Of a stretch of 18,419 nt of DNA, positions 8,172 through 14,824 are shown one piece after another (within the stretch, counting starts at the first letter, position 1; each line of letters begins with the position of its first letter). The DNA is taken from positions 1-18,419 of the forward strand of contig DAIDAB010000017.1 in assembly GCA_027310845.1 (NCBI GenBank), written 5' to 3'. This DNA is from a bacterium (GTDB lineage Archaea > Thermoproteota > Nitrososphaeria > Nitrososphaerales > CADDZS01). The notes under the pieces are model-generated. The model made no database searches and was not told the DNA's origin. It saw only the letters and a list, made by a program, of their open reading frames with translations. The position numbers and the translations under genes are program-made.

Positions 8172-8209
8172 AAGTTTTAACCTAATCGCAAACAAGATTT
8201 AACCTTATC
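8172..8209. repeat. two 16-bp direct repeats with a 22-bp period
   Basis: AAGTTTTAACCTAATC (8172-8187) and AAGATTTAACCTTATC (8194-8209) match at 14 of 16 bases. Their 22-bp period is two helical turns. They lie in the 284-bp gap upstream of the operon promoter. Read on the minus strand each contains GGTTAAA, which resembles a BRE-TATA element. They could be paired binding sites for a dimeric regulator or duplicated promoter elements. The function is inferred; the rest of the 8091-8332 gap shows nothing recognisable. Confidence 0.45.
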
Positions 8210-8332
8210 CCAGAACAACGAGTGATTCAGGAATTGACCTAAAAATGAAGAAATAGATTATTTTGGGATTATTGCGTTCTCGATTTCACAGATAATTGTT
8301 CTATTCGATGTGAGCCAAGGGTCCGACTCTCC

Positions 8333-8578
8333 TTAGGGAAAGAGTATCGCGATGACCCGCGTTGAGATTAGCAATACAAACGCAACGAAAAGTATGTAGC
8401 TCAATATGTCTCTCCCAGATCTGAATCTTGGACTCAATGCGAGCCTCAGGAAAAAGTAGATTATGATAAAGGAGATTGCGTATAGCCCGATGTCAGTTTC
8501 GCCTAGAAAGGTTAGATATGTGAACGTAGCTAAAGATAGAACCGTGTATATGAAGACAAATTTGCGTCTTGAATCCAT
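8333..8578 (-). CDS. small two-to-three-helix membrane protein of unknown function
   Basis: The 81-residue frame reads as a membrane protein: a short basic start (MDSRRK), then hydrophobic segments at about 7-25, 29-48 and 60-80. A positively charged loop (SPRFRSGRD, about 49-57) would sit in the cytoplasm. I do not recognise the family. The organised helix-loop-helix pattern, and the lack of any better frame in this stretch, argue that it is real. The ATG at 8578 has only a weak SD-like GTGGA nearby, and an AT-rich CGAAATATC near 8622-8630 could be a TATA box. It lies just upstream of the glycosyltransferase operon on the same strand and is divergent from the membrane protein at 8745. It may be an accessory subunit of the glycan machinery, but nothing in the sequence proves that. 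Confidence 0.6.
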   Translation of the reverse strand: MDSRRKFVFIYTVLSLATFTYLTFLGETDIGLYAISFIIIYFFLRLALSPRFRSGRDILSYILFVAFVLLISTRVIAILFP

Positions 8579-8744
8579 CTAATCCACTTTCCACACAATT
8601 CCTTGCATGAACTACGCGAGATATTTCGATTCTTTGATTTTTGACAAATCAGATTTTAAGAGCAATTGAATAAGGATAAATGTTTGCCGCCTTGGAATCA
8701 GAGAGTCGGATTGCAAATTCAGAAAGCGCGAATAAAGACTTTCA

Positions 8745-10460
8745 ATGCCCGACAGAGTGCAAGAGGCATTCCTCCACGAGAAAAGAAGAAAGGAATTTGA
8801 ATTCCAACCATTGGGCTCAATTGCTATGGTAAACAGCGTCAATAGGCATAGAGCCATCTACGTGGTTCTTCCTCTTGCCGTTGCCGTGATTCTCAGATTA
8901 TATCCATACTTTCTCTACGGCGTTCCATGGGGAACCGATGCGTGGCCCTTGATCCGAAACGCGAACGAACTCCTCCTGCATTCTCCAACATCACTCGGAG
9001 GAAACCCAGCGTTCGATTCATACAACATTTACTGGCCGGCGGTCAGCCTTTTTGGCGCTGCCGGGTCTCTCATCTTCGGCGTTCCTGCAATCTCTGCTAT
9101 GCCCATCACCGTGCCACTGGTAGCTTCGCTCTCAACATTCTTTTTCTTCCTGATAGTAGAGAGGCTAACAAAGAGCTCGCTCACAGCTTGTATTGCTTCC
9201 CTATTTTTCACAACGGCGGGATTCGATGCTATCTTTGCCGCTTCTGCCACGAAAGAAACTTTCGCTTATCCGCTCTTCATGTTGGCAGTGCTTCTCCTCT
9301 TGATGAAGACTGATGCTAAGATTTTGGGGATCTTCGCAATTGTTTCGTTGACACTTGCGCTCTCGCATCACGTAACTACAGTGATCTTGCTAGCTATTGC
9401 TGCTTATGCCGTTGTCACGAACTTCATTCTTTCACTGGGCGGATACGGAAATGTCGGAAAGAGATGGATTTTTCCCCTCATAGTCGGAACCATATTCGTG
9501 ACATACACGGGACTATATGCAAAGATAGGCTGGGCGATTCTTGCAAACGGCGCGCCTGTATCCGTTTATACATTCATTCCAATGATTGCCCTGTACTTCA
9601 TCTCACTCACGGTCTCTGCCTACTTTTCTCTTGCACGAAAAGTCCGCTCGATGCTTCTGGAAGGTGTATTCATTGTCGGAGTTAGCTTTGCGCTACTATT
9701 CCTTAGCACGCAAACTAGCATACTACCATTTGCTCCAGTCCTACCGATGTTGATAGCCGTACTTGCCGTACCATACCTCGTAGTAGGATTCTTTGCAGTT
9801 TTTGGCTACAAGATGATGCATGATGAAATGGACAAGGCGAGCTTTGCCTTCACATCTTCTTGGCTTGGAGCAACACTTGCACTACTCGTGTACACAATAA
9901 TCGGAACCCCGAACGGGGTCTTTCTAATCTACAGGTTCTTCACGTTTGTATACGCCCCTGTTGCAATATTTGCTGCACTTGCGCTCGTCAGCCTCCTTGC
10001 GGGCCGAAAAATGAGCTTCATTGTGAAAAGAACTGCACTTGTTGCAATCGTAATTGGCATCTTCCTTGCCTCTTCATACATGAGCTATGCCTCTGTGGTG
10101 GGCAAAGAGAACCTACTCGCGGGTCACTATGCATACACTCAATCAGATTTTGCATCCGCAAAAATTGTCAGTTCAACTCTCCCCGCAAATTCCACACTTG
10201 CAGCAGACAGCATGATTGGAGATTTGTACACAGGCTACTTCCAAATCGCTGTGAATACAAACCAAGGTTACAGCTATCTCATCGGCAAAGATCAGCTTGG
10301 AACCAATCCTTCAGAGATGCTAGTGACTTACTCGTTGATGAATACACAAGGCTACGATCTCAACATATATGGACTCCCGATTCCTACAAACTGGTATGCG
10401 TCCATTTCAAATGGCGCTTCTCTTTTGTACGATAATGGTAATGAGATGATCTGGAATTGA
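8745..10460 (+). CDS. polytopic GT-C-like membrane glycosyltransferase with extracytoplasmic C-terminal domain
   Basis: This 571-residue protein has about 12 or 13 helices between residues 36 and 465, then about 105 residues of polar, extracytoplasmic sequence ending in LLYDNGNEMIWN. That closing strand is seen in many archaeal GT39/STT3-like proteins. The loop after helix 1 reads GVPWGTDAWPL with D65 at the GT-C catalytic position. A second loop has FDAIFAASATKETFAYP (160-176), which recalls the charged external loop of STT3-like proteins. It therefore probably moves a sugar from a polyprenyl-phosphate carrier outside the membrane. The start is uncertain. ATG 8745 gives a polar, basic 27-residue lead, while ATG 8826 (MVNSVNRHRA) would place helix 1 near the N-terminus. 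Neither has an SD. It converges on the epimerase with only 9 bp between stop codons. Family placement below GT-C is not secure. Confidence 0.75.
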   Translation: MPDRVQEAFLHEKRRKEFEFQPLGSIAMVNSVNRHRAIYVVLPLAVAVILRLYPYFLYGVPWGTDAWPLIRNANELLLHSPTSLGGNPAFDSYNIYWPAVSLFGAAGSLIFGVPAISAMPITVPLVASLSTFFFFLIVERLTKSSLTACIASLFFTTAGFDAIFAASATKETFAYPLFMLAVLLLLMKTDAKILGIFAIVSLTLALSHHVTTVILLAIAAYAVVTNFILSLGGYGNVGKRWIFPLIVGTIFVTYTGLYAKIGWAILANGAPVSVYTFIPMIALYFISLTVSAYFSLARKVRSMLLEGVFIVGVSFALLFLSTQTSILPFAPVLPMLIAVLAVPYLVVGFFAVFGYKMMHDEMDKASFAFTSSWLGATLALLVYTIIGTPNGVFLIYRFFTFVYAPVAIFAALALVSLLAGRKMSFIVKRTALVAIVIGIFLASSYMSYASVVGKENLLAGHYAYTQSDFASAKIVSSTLPANSTLAADSMIGDLYTGYFQIAVNTNQGYSYLIGKDQLGTNPSEMLVTYSLMNTQGYDLNIYGLPIPTNWYASISNGASLLYDNGNEMIWN

Positions 10461-10469
10461 AAACTAATT

Positions 10470-11441
10470 TCAAGAAAGCCGTTTTGAAGCCCAGTTGAAA
10501 GTCCTCTCAAGGCCTTTCGAGAAACCCACTGTTGGTTCCCATCCAAGCTCCCGTTTCACAAAGCTCAGGTCAGGAGTTCGGTTCAAGGCGCCGGTGGGTT
10601 TTGTCTTGTCGAATTTCATCTTGATATCTTTACCAGATAAGTCGATCACGCGCTGAGCTAGATCGGCAACACTTACTTCTTCAGTTGAACCCATGTTCAC
10701 GATTAGGTTATTTCCGCTTTCAACCAATTCTTGAAGTCGAAACAATGCATCCAAAACGTCGCTTACAAATACAAAGCACCGTTTCTGCCGGCCATCGCCC
10801 CACACGACAAAGTCTTCCTTTGGATAGTGAATCGCTTTCCGGATCAAGGAAGCAATGACCTGGCTCCTGTCCTCTTTGAGGTAGATATTCTCACCGTATG
10901 CGTGGAATATCCTTGCGACGCCGTAGTTTATGTTAGGCATGAGACTGAGTTCTTTTTCCCCGATGTATTTTGACCATCCATATCCTCCCTCCGGGTTTAT
11001 CTTGCGATTAGAGTCCTCTTCGTTGAATGCCACGCGTGAGCCAAGCTGCTCATCGATTGGATAGACCGAAACGCTAGAGGCGTAGATGATGTTCCTGACT
11101 TTATTCTCAAGGCATGCTCGAAACACATTGGCATCTATCACGAGGTTTGATTGCATCGCGGCGACTTCGCTCGCATTCGAGCCGTGGAGATACAACACGC
11201 TTCCCACCTCTGCTGCGAAATGGTACACCGTTTCCACGCCAGCAAGCGACTTTTTCGCAAAAGCATAGTCTCGCAGGTCTCCGATCAGGCAGTCCTGACT
11301 CACTCCAAGATCCAGGAGATTCTCCACGGAACCCGCGGAAAAGTTGTCGATGATGGCAAGATCATGTCCTTTGTCAAGCAGGCCTTTGACAATGTGACTA
11401 CCGAGAAAGCCTGCGCCGCCAGTTACTGCAATCTTTGCCAT
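10470..11441 (-). CDS. NAD-dependent nucleotide-sugar epimerase/dehydratase (extended SDR)
   Basis: With the start chosen here the protein has 323 residues. It opens with the Rossmann motif TGGAGFLG (7-14) and has the strand-2 acid D32, which favours NAD over NADP. It also has YHFAAEVG, the catalytic SSVSVY serine region (about 122-127), and the YGWSK pair Y154 and K158. The pattern (AAEVGS, a QSNLVID stretch, and the C-terminal PTGALNRTPD with LGWEP) resembles UDP-glucose 4-epimerase and GDP-mannose 3,5-epimerase relatives. It would interconvert nucleotide sugars to feed the glycosyltransferases nearby. The frame is open upstream to a TTG at 11540, but those 33 extra residues precede the Rossmann strand and look non-coding. 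ATG 11441 begins MAKIAVTGG, the usual family start, with AGGA just ahead. The exact sugar cannot be told. Confidence 0.9.
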   Translation of the reverse strand: MAKIAVTGGAGFLGSHIVKGLLDKGHDLAIIDNFSAGSVENLLDLGVSQDCLIGDLRDYAFAKKSLAGVETVYHFAAEVGSVLYLHGSNASEVAAMQSNLVIDANVFRACLENKVRNIIYASSVSVYPIDEQLGSRVAFNEEDSNRKINPEGGYGWSKYIGEKELSLMPNINYGVARIFHAYGENIYLKEDRSQVIASLIRKAIHYPKEDFVVWGDGRQKRCFVFVSDVLDALFRLQELVESGNNLIVNMGSTEEVSVADLAQRVIDLSGKDIKMKFDKTKPTGALNRTPDLSFVKRELGWEPTVGFSKGLERTFNWASKRLS

Positions 11442-11690
11442 ATTCCTAGCCTGTGAAGTGGTTCGAGGTATTTGCAGTTTCAGATTCGCCATAAAATGTT
11501 TGCCGAACCATGGATCTTGGTACCTCCCCTGGCGCCACAATAAAATGAGCGTGTTGATTGAGCTGATCTATTCTATTCACTTGAAGTAGGAACCTCTGAC
11601 GCGAAGGACCGAAGTAACGAATCTATCTTCCAAGAGCATTTCAAGGAAACGATTTTAATTCAATACTATCTGCTGAAAGTCCAATATCGT

Positions 11691-11999
11691 TTGCCCAACG
11701 CTGTCTCGCTTCCCATCCTAGACCCCATAGTTCCGCAGGGTTTCCGCTTCGGAGGAAATTATCTCGTAGAGTTTGATTCGCATGTGCCTTCATATGAGAC
11801 GTCTCTTACTCTCACTCTGAGATCTGTAGAAGCAGGAATCAAGACAGAATACCACACTTTCTATCGTCGAGCAGAGGACATCAAACGCGCTCTCGAGGAT
11901 AAGAGTGAGGCCGAAAAGGAAATTCTCGCATTGAAGACTAGCGGTTACCTGTCCGAAGACAACAAGCTCACCAGGAAGGGCTTGGGCATTGTTACATAG
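11691..11999 (+). CDS. short RAD55/KaiC-like N-terminal domain protein without a P-loop, remnant-like
   Basis: This is a 102-residue cytoplasmic protein. Residues 10-68 (DPIVPQGFRFGGNYLVEF, then YETSLTLTLRSVEAGIKTEYHTF) resemble the beginning of archaeal RAD55/KaiC-like RecA-fold proteins, where strand 1, helix 1 and strand 2 occur in this order. The Walker A GxxxxGKT/S is absent: the stretch reads FDSHVPSYETSL, so it cannot bind ATP in the usual way. After residue 70 comes a charged segment and then LKTSGYLSEDNKLTRKGLGIV, which looks like the end of a winged helix. The full RecA core of about 200 residues is missing, so this is either a small sensor-like domain or an internally deleted gene. 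The start is TTG, with TTTTAATTC about 33 nt upstream and no SD. It is divergent from the epimerase. Homology is recalled, not searched. Confidence 0.55.
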   Translation: MPNAVSLPILDPIVPQGFRFGGNYLVEFDSHVPSYETSLTLTLRSVEAGIKTEYHTFYRRAEDIKRALEDKSEAEKEILALKTSGYLSEDNKLTRKGLGIVT

Positions 12000-12031
12000 A
12001 GAGAGTTCATGGATTCCTCTTATGCGTTTGT

Positions 12032-12037
12032 AAAAAA
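12032..12037 (-). terminator. T6 run, possible archaeal terminator after the PRC-barrel gene
   Basis: On the minus strand a TTTTTT run lies about 83 nt beyond the PRC-barrel stop codon. Archaeal transcription often ends at oligo-T without a hairpin. The 119-bp gap 12000-12119 holds nothing else I can recognise. Confidence 0.25.
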
Positions 12038-12119
12038 CCGACTTGAGAGAGTAGTCAATTTCTTAGATTCCCACAAGACTTTGATTTCGATTAGATCTTC
12101 GCACTTTTCCCATTCATGG

Positions 12120-12449
12120 TTAGCCCGTTATGGGCTGCGAGACTGCCTGAGCCGAAGATGGTTCTTGGTTGACTGGACTTGGTAAAGTGATCAGTCTCAT
12201 GATCTCTTCGGTTGAGGACTTTAAGAGAACTCTATCCCCAACTGCCTGAACGTGACCAACGCTAACTAGGACATGACTTTTTCTGAAAAGCTGCTTCATG
12301 TTGTGCCGCTCCGCAATGTCTTTTTCCAGTTTAATCTTGAAAGCCTTTATGCTCCAAGATTTTTCATCGAATACGATGTCGTCAACTTTGCCAAGTTTGA
12401 AACCTTGCGCACTGATTACTTCCTTGCCCATGATTTCATGGCCCAACAA
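12120..12449 (-). CDS. PRC-barrel domain protein
   Basis: This 109-residue protein has a PRC-barrel of the archaeal type across residues 1-80. The opening GKEVISAQGFKLGKVDDIVFDE (8-29) is the hallmark, followed by the strands IKAFKIKLEK and HVLVSVGHVQAVGDRVLL. The last 25 residues (SPVNQEPSSAQAVSQPITG) are a flexible tail. PRC-barrels bind RNA or protein partners; in archaea they occur as small stand-alone proteins linked to RNA metabolism and cell division, but no single role can be assigned here. The TTG at 12449 starts just ahead of the domain. ATG 12431 (MGKEV) is an alternative, with GTATAC about 36 nt upstream acting as a possible TATA box. The two starts differ by six residues. No partner gene sits beside it on this strand. 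Confidence 0.88.
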   Translation of the reverse strand: MLGHEIMGKEVISAQGFKLGKVDDIVFDEKSWSIKAFKIKLEKDIAERHNMKQLFRKSHVLVSVGHVQAVGDRVLLKSSTEEIMRLITLPSPVNQEPSSAQAVSQPITG

Positions 12450-12594
12450 CTGCTAGAACCATTCGTATACACCTGCAATCAAAGGTAAATCCTTTTTGTT
12501 GCACAGATCCGATAAGGACATCCTGTAGCGAGATCAAGACGGCAGATTCTGGTCTTGACTCGACAAGTCATATCTAGAATGTGCTTATTCTTGA

Positions 12595-12954
12595 CGCTCT
12601 AACGATTCGTTTCATGGTCAAAGCATTGTATATTCATCTAATAGTTACGAGTACTCCCAGGCCGTAAGTTTCCTTTCGCAATCCTCTGCTTCGACCACAA
12701 GAGCGGATCAACAGTATAGCGAGGGCAACTTTGCTGGGGCAAACGCTTCAGAGGTCCTGGCTCTGACCCAGTACCAGCAGGCTATCCAGTCCTATCAGTC
12801 GACCGCGAACGCCCTTTCAACATCAAACAACCAGGTCAACAGCTCGAACAACAACTATCTTTTCCTCATGCCCTAAGGCGTGATCTTGCTGGGAATAGGG
12901 GCATTGGTTGCAGGTATTGGGCTTGCAATCGGCGCGCTAAGAAAAACTGCTTAA
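12595..12954 (+). pseudogene. broken secreted/membrane-anchored surface protein gene, 5'-truncated with in-frame TAA
   Basis: One frame, open from 12595, reads YSQAVSFLSQSSAS, then Gln/Asn/Ser-rich helical sequence with LALTQYQQAIQSYQSTANAL, then NNNYLFLMP. It meets a TAA at 12874-12876. The same frame continues after the stop as GVILLGIGALVAGIGLAIGA plus LRKTA to a second TAA (12952-12954), a typical C-terminal membrane anchor with a basic end. The stop thus falls exactly at the entrance of the helix, and one base change (for example CAA or TAT/TAC to TAA) would restore it. The frame has no ATG, GTG or TTG before the domain and a stop at 12592-12594, so the 5' end with the expected signal peptide is lost. 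I see no coding trace in 12450-12594. The family is unrecognised; archaeal surface proteins of this layout exist. Confidence 0.6.
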
Positions 12955-12958
12955 ACAG

Positions 12959-13357
12959 CTAGCCCCAGCCGGCAATTTTGAGGGGTTCGATCTTCAGAAG
13001 AAGGCGCGTCTCCCCCGCCTGGCGATAGGGATACTTATCCTGACCTAGGTACTTCTTTGCCATCTTGTCGATGTGATCATCTGCCTCCTTTCCAATCACC
13101 TGGCCAACTACTTTGCCTTGGATCGTGACCATGTTATACGGATTGGTCTGATCTGCAACTGCCACTGCAATTCGAGGATCGCGCTTGACATTTCTTGCTT
13201 TCTGCCTTGTTGTTGCAATGTTGATCAGGACGTATTGCCCATCGGTGTCAACCCAAGTTGGTGTAACCTGTGGAGATCCATCCTTGTTCAGTGTTGCGAC
13301 GTAGGCAAAATTCTTCCCTTCAAAGAATTTCTTCTGCGCATCCGATAGTTTGATCAT
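12959..13357 (-). CDS. PPOX-class F420/flavin-dependent oxidoreductase, pyridoxamine-phosphate-oxidase fold
   Basis: This 132-residue protein has the split-barrel PPOX fold. Visible landmarks are NFAYVATLNKDGSPQVTPTWVD (16-37), then YVLINIATTRQKARNVKRDPRIAVAVAD with the basic residues that grip cofactor phosphate, then NPYNMVTIQGKV. The pattern is that of the F420-dependent TIGR03618-type reductases of archaea and actinobacteria rather than of true PdxH, so it more likely reduces a small substrate using F420 or a flavin than makes pyridoxal phosphate. The length is normal for the family. ATG 13357 has GTGAG 5 nt upstream, and AT-rich TTATTC and CATATC elements at 13378-13394 could be the promoter. 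It stands alone, its stop 5 bp from the end of the pseudogene on the other strand. Cofactor choice (F420 or FMN) cannot be settled by eye. Confidence 0.88.
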   Translation of the reverse strand: MIKLSDAQKKFFEGKNFAYVATLNKDGSPQVTPTWVDTDGQYVLINIATTRQKARNVKRDPRIAVAVADQTNPYNMVTIQGKVVGQVIGKEADDHIDKMAKKYLGQDKYPYRQAGETRLLLKIEPLKIAGWG

Positions 13358-13571
13358 CTAACTCACAAACATACATTAGATATGAATGAATAAGAATCTT
13401 ACGAGGCATGTAGGATCGAAGCGTTGCGCCACCCGAATCTTCCTGAACGCTGAACCCTCTAGATTTGAGCCAACGGAAGATAGCTGTAGTCGATCATCTT
13501 TGCAGCAGGAAAGTGAACACATTGCGGGCTGGGACCAAGAACCACCAATCTTTCTGATGATCTCTTAGTTT

Positions 13572-13600
13572 AGAGAAGAGCCCAGAGAAGAGTCCTCTTC
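13572..13600. repeat. tandem 12-bp repeat ending in a short perfect hairpin
   Basis: AGAGAAGAGCCC (13572-13583) is followed directly by AGAGAAGAGTCC (13584-13595). The second copy and the next bases form GAAGAG-TC-CTCTTC, a 6-bp inverted repeat with a 2-nt loop. It begins 17 nt beyond the regulator stop codon, so it may act at the 3' end of that minus-strand mRNA. No T-run follows. The remaining gap between 13358 and 13571 shows no convincing gene. Confidence 0.45.
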
Positions 13601-13616
13601 ATTCTCATACCATGCC

Positions 13617-14711
13617 TTACTTCTTCAGCTTGGCATTGATCTGTTCGATACCCGAGTCTGGGTCGAATACCCAAGCCTTCTCCTTGAATAGGTGAGCTGG
13701 GAGCGGAAGCTGTTGTCTTGACCTTGCGTCAAGAATGAGCACGCGGAGCTTTCTCGAGGTCTCCCCCAGCGTACCGGAGAGGAAGTTCAGTGTCTCAAGA
13801 TAGTGAGAGGAGGGAACCATCGCCTCGCCAACGTAGTATCCTGTGTCTCTGCTGAAAGCATCGCTCCAAAGAAAAGGAAGCTTCCTCACGGCCGCCCTTA
13901 CAGGTTTCTCTTCGCCATAAGATAGGTTTTCAAATTCGAATTGAACGAACATCGTCTCCTGTTTAGGCGTTCCATCCCATCTTATAACAAACTCTTCTAC
14001 GAGTTTTCCCTCTGTGATGTGTTTGTGAAAGTGATAGAATATGTTGTTGAGGGTTGTCTTGAGCGAATCGGCTATATCTGAAAGCCTGGCGAGGGCATCT
14101 ACTTCAAGTTCACGCGCAATCATCAGATCAAGATCGTCGAAATCGCCGCCTAGAACCTCTTTTTCGTCGGCCCTAGACTGGGGGAAGGTTTCCTTTTTCA
14201 ACTTCATCCAGTCAACTTGCCAGAGTCCCTTCTTCAAATTGAAGAACTCCGGCTGAACCATGTGCGGTTTTTTCCAAGTCACATCAGATACCTTGTGAGA
14301 CTCGATTAATTTTTCCTCTGCTAGTCCACGGAGCAATCTGTGAATCAGTGACGAAGAAGCGCCTTTTGTTTGCGGCAAGGCGAACGTGCATACAAATTCA
14401 TTCGTGGTCACGCTTCGTGCGAATGATGTGAGGTAACACGAATCCGAAAGAGCCTGAAAGAACCTCTTTTCATTATCCTTTGACCTTTGCGTGAGATGAA
14501 ATCGTGTGTAATAATGTGTCAATCCGAACTTGTTGTAATCGACGCTCGCATGTACGCCTAGTCCTCTCTTGAGAATGCCCTTCACTTTGTATCGAGTAGT
14601 TTCCACAGGCATTCTAAGGGCCTTCGCGAGCTCCACAATATTCCTGGCGCCTCCAGATCTTACTTCCGGAAGGATTCTCTCTAGGAAATCTCTTGACTGG
14701 GCACTAGACAT
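13617..14711 (-). CDS. two-domain winged-helix (Lrp/AsnC-like) transcription regulator
   Basis: This 364-residue cytoplasmic protein carries two helix-turn-helix units. The first, at about 10-57, contains IVELAKALRMPVETTRYKVKGILKRG. The second, at about 193-243, contains DLDLMIARELEVDALARLSDIADSLKTTLNNIFYHFHKHI. Both have the spacing of Lrp/AsnC or MarR-type winged helices, and each is followed by 100-120 residues of mixed alpha/beta sequence. The whole looks like a duplicated regulator module. Similar tandem wHTH proteins are frequent in mesophilic archaea. The effector is unknown and no canonical RAM ligand-binding signature is evident. ATG 14711 is preceded by a TATA box giving a leader of only about 6 nt. 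Its divergence from the CoA ligase, with both core promoters in 113 bp, suggests it controls that gene and itself, possibly with the acyl-CoA or aromatic acid as the signal. Confidence 0.8.
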   Translation of the reverse strand: MSSAQSRDFLERILPEVRSGGARNIVELAKALRMPVETTRYKVKGILKRGLGVHASVDYNKFGLTHYYTRFHLTQRSKDNEKRFFQALSDSCYLTSFARSVTTNEFVCTFALPQTKGASSSLIHRLLRGLAEEKLIESHKVSDVTWKKPHMVQPEFFNLKKGLWQVDWMKLKKETFPQSRADEKEVLGGDFDDLDLMIARELEVDALARLSDIADSLKTTLNNIFYHFHKHITEGKLVEEFVIRWDGTPKQETMFVQFEFENLSYGEEKPVRAAVRKLPFLWSDAFSRDTGYYVGEAMVPSSHYLETLNFLSGTLGETSRKLRVLILDARSRQQLPLPAHLFKEKAWVFDPDSGIEQINAKLKK

Positions 14712-14735
14712 TGAATTCGAGCGCCGACGGGTAGG

Positions 14736-14750
14736 CCGTTGAATATTAAA
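14736..14750 (-). promoter_or_regulatory. TATA-type core promoter for the regulator gene
   Basis: On the minus strand GATTTAATATTC is centred about 32 nt before the ATG at 14711, placing the transcript start about 6 nt upstream of the codon. There is no SD in the leader, consistent with leaderless translation. Confidence 0.55.
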
Positions 14751-14787
14751 TCTTGTTCCTTTTTTTCCTGAAATATTCTAGTCGATT

Positions 14788-14800
14788 TGGTTAAATAACT
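14788..14800 (+). promoter_or_regulatory. TATA-type core promoter for the CoA ligase gene
   Basis: GGTTAAATAACTT carries TTAAATAA (14791-14798), centred about 30 nt before the TTG at 14825. It predicts a nearly leaderless mRNA and so supports TTG as the true start. It lies about 40 bp from the opposing promoter, so one bound regulator could affect both. Confidence 0.55.
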
Positions 14801-14824
14801 TGCAGACTTTCGCTTTCCTTTGAA

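Noticed and set aside
9860..10435. 191-codon plus-strand frame inside the GT-C gene
   Set aside because: It is rich in Cys, Arg and His with no pattern, a frame-shifted reading of hydrophobic helices.
12534..12558. TCAAGAC/GTCTTGA inverted repeat upstream of the broken gene
   Set aside because: The 7-bp arms with an 11-nt loop lie in decayed DNA with no adjacent promoter or gene end. It is too weak to call.
13386..13568. Open frame of 60 codons on the plus strand between PPOX and the regulator
   Set aside because: No promoter, no SD, irregular composition with scattered Cys and Trp, and no recognisable motif. It is most likely chance.
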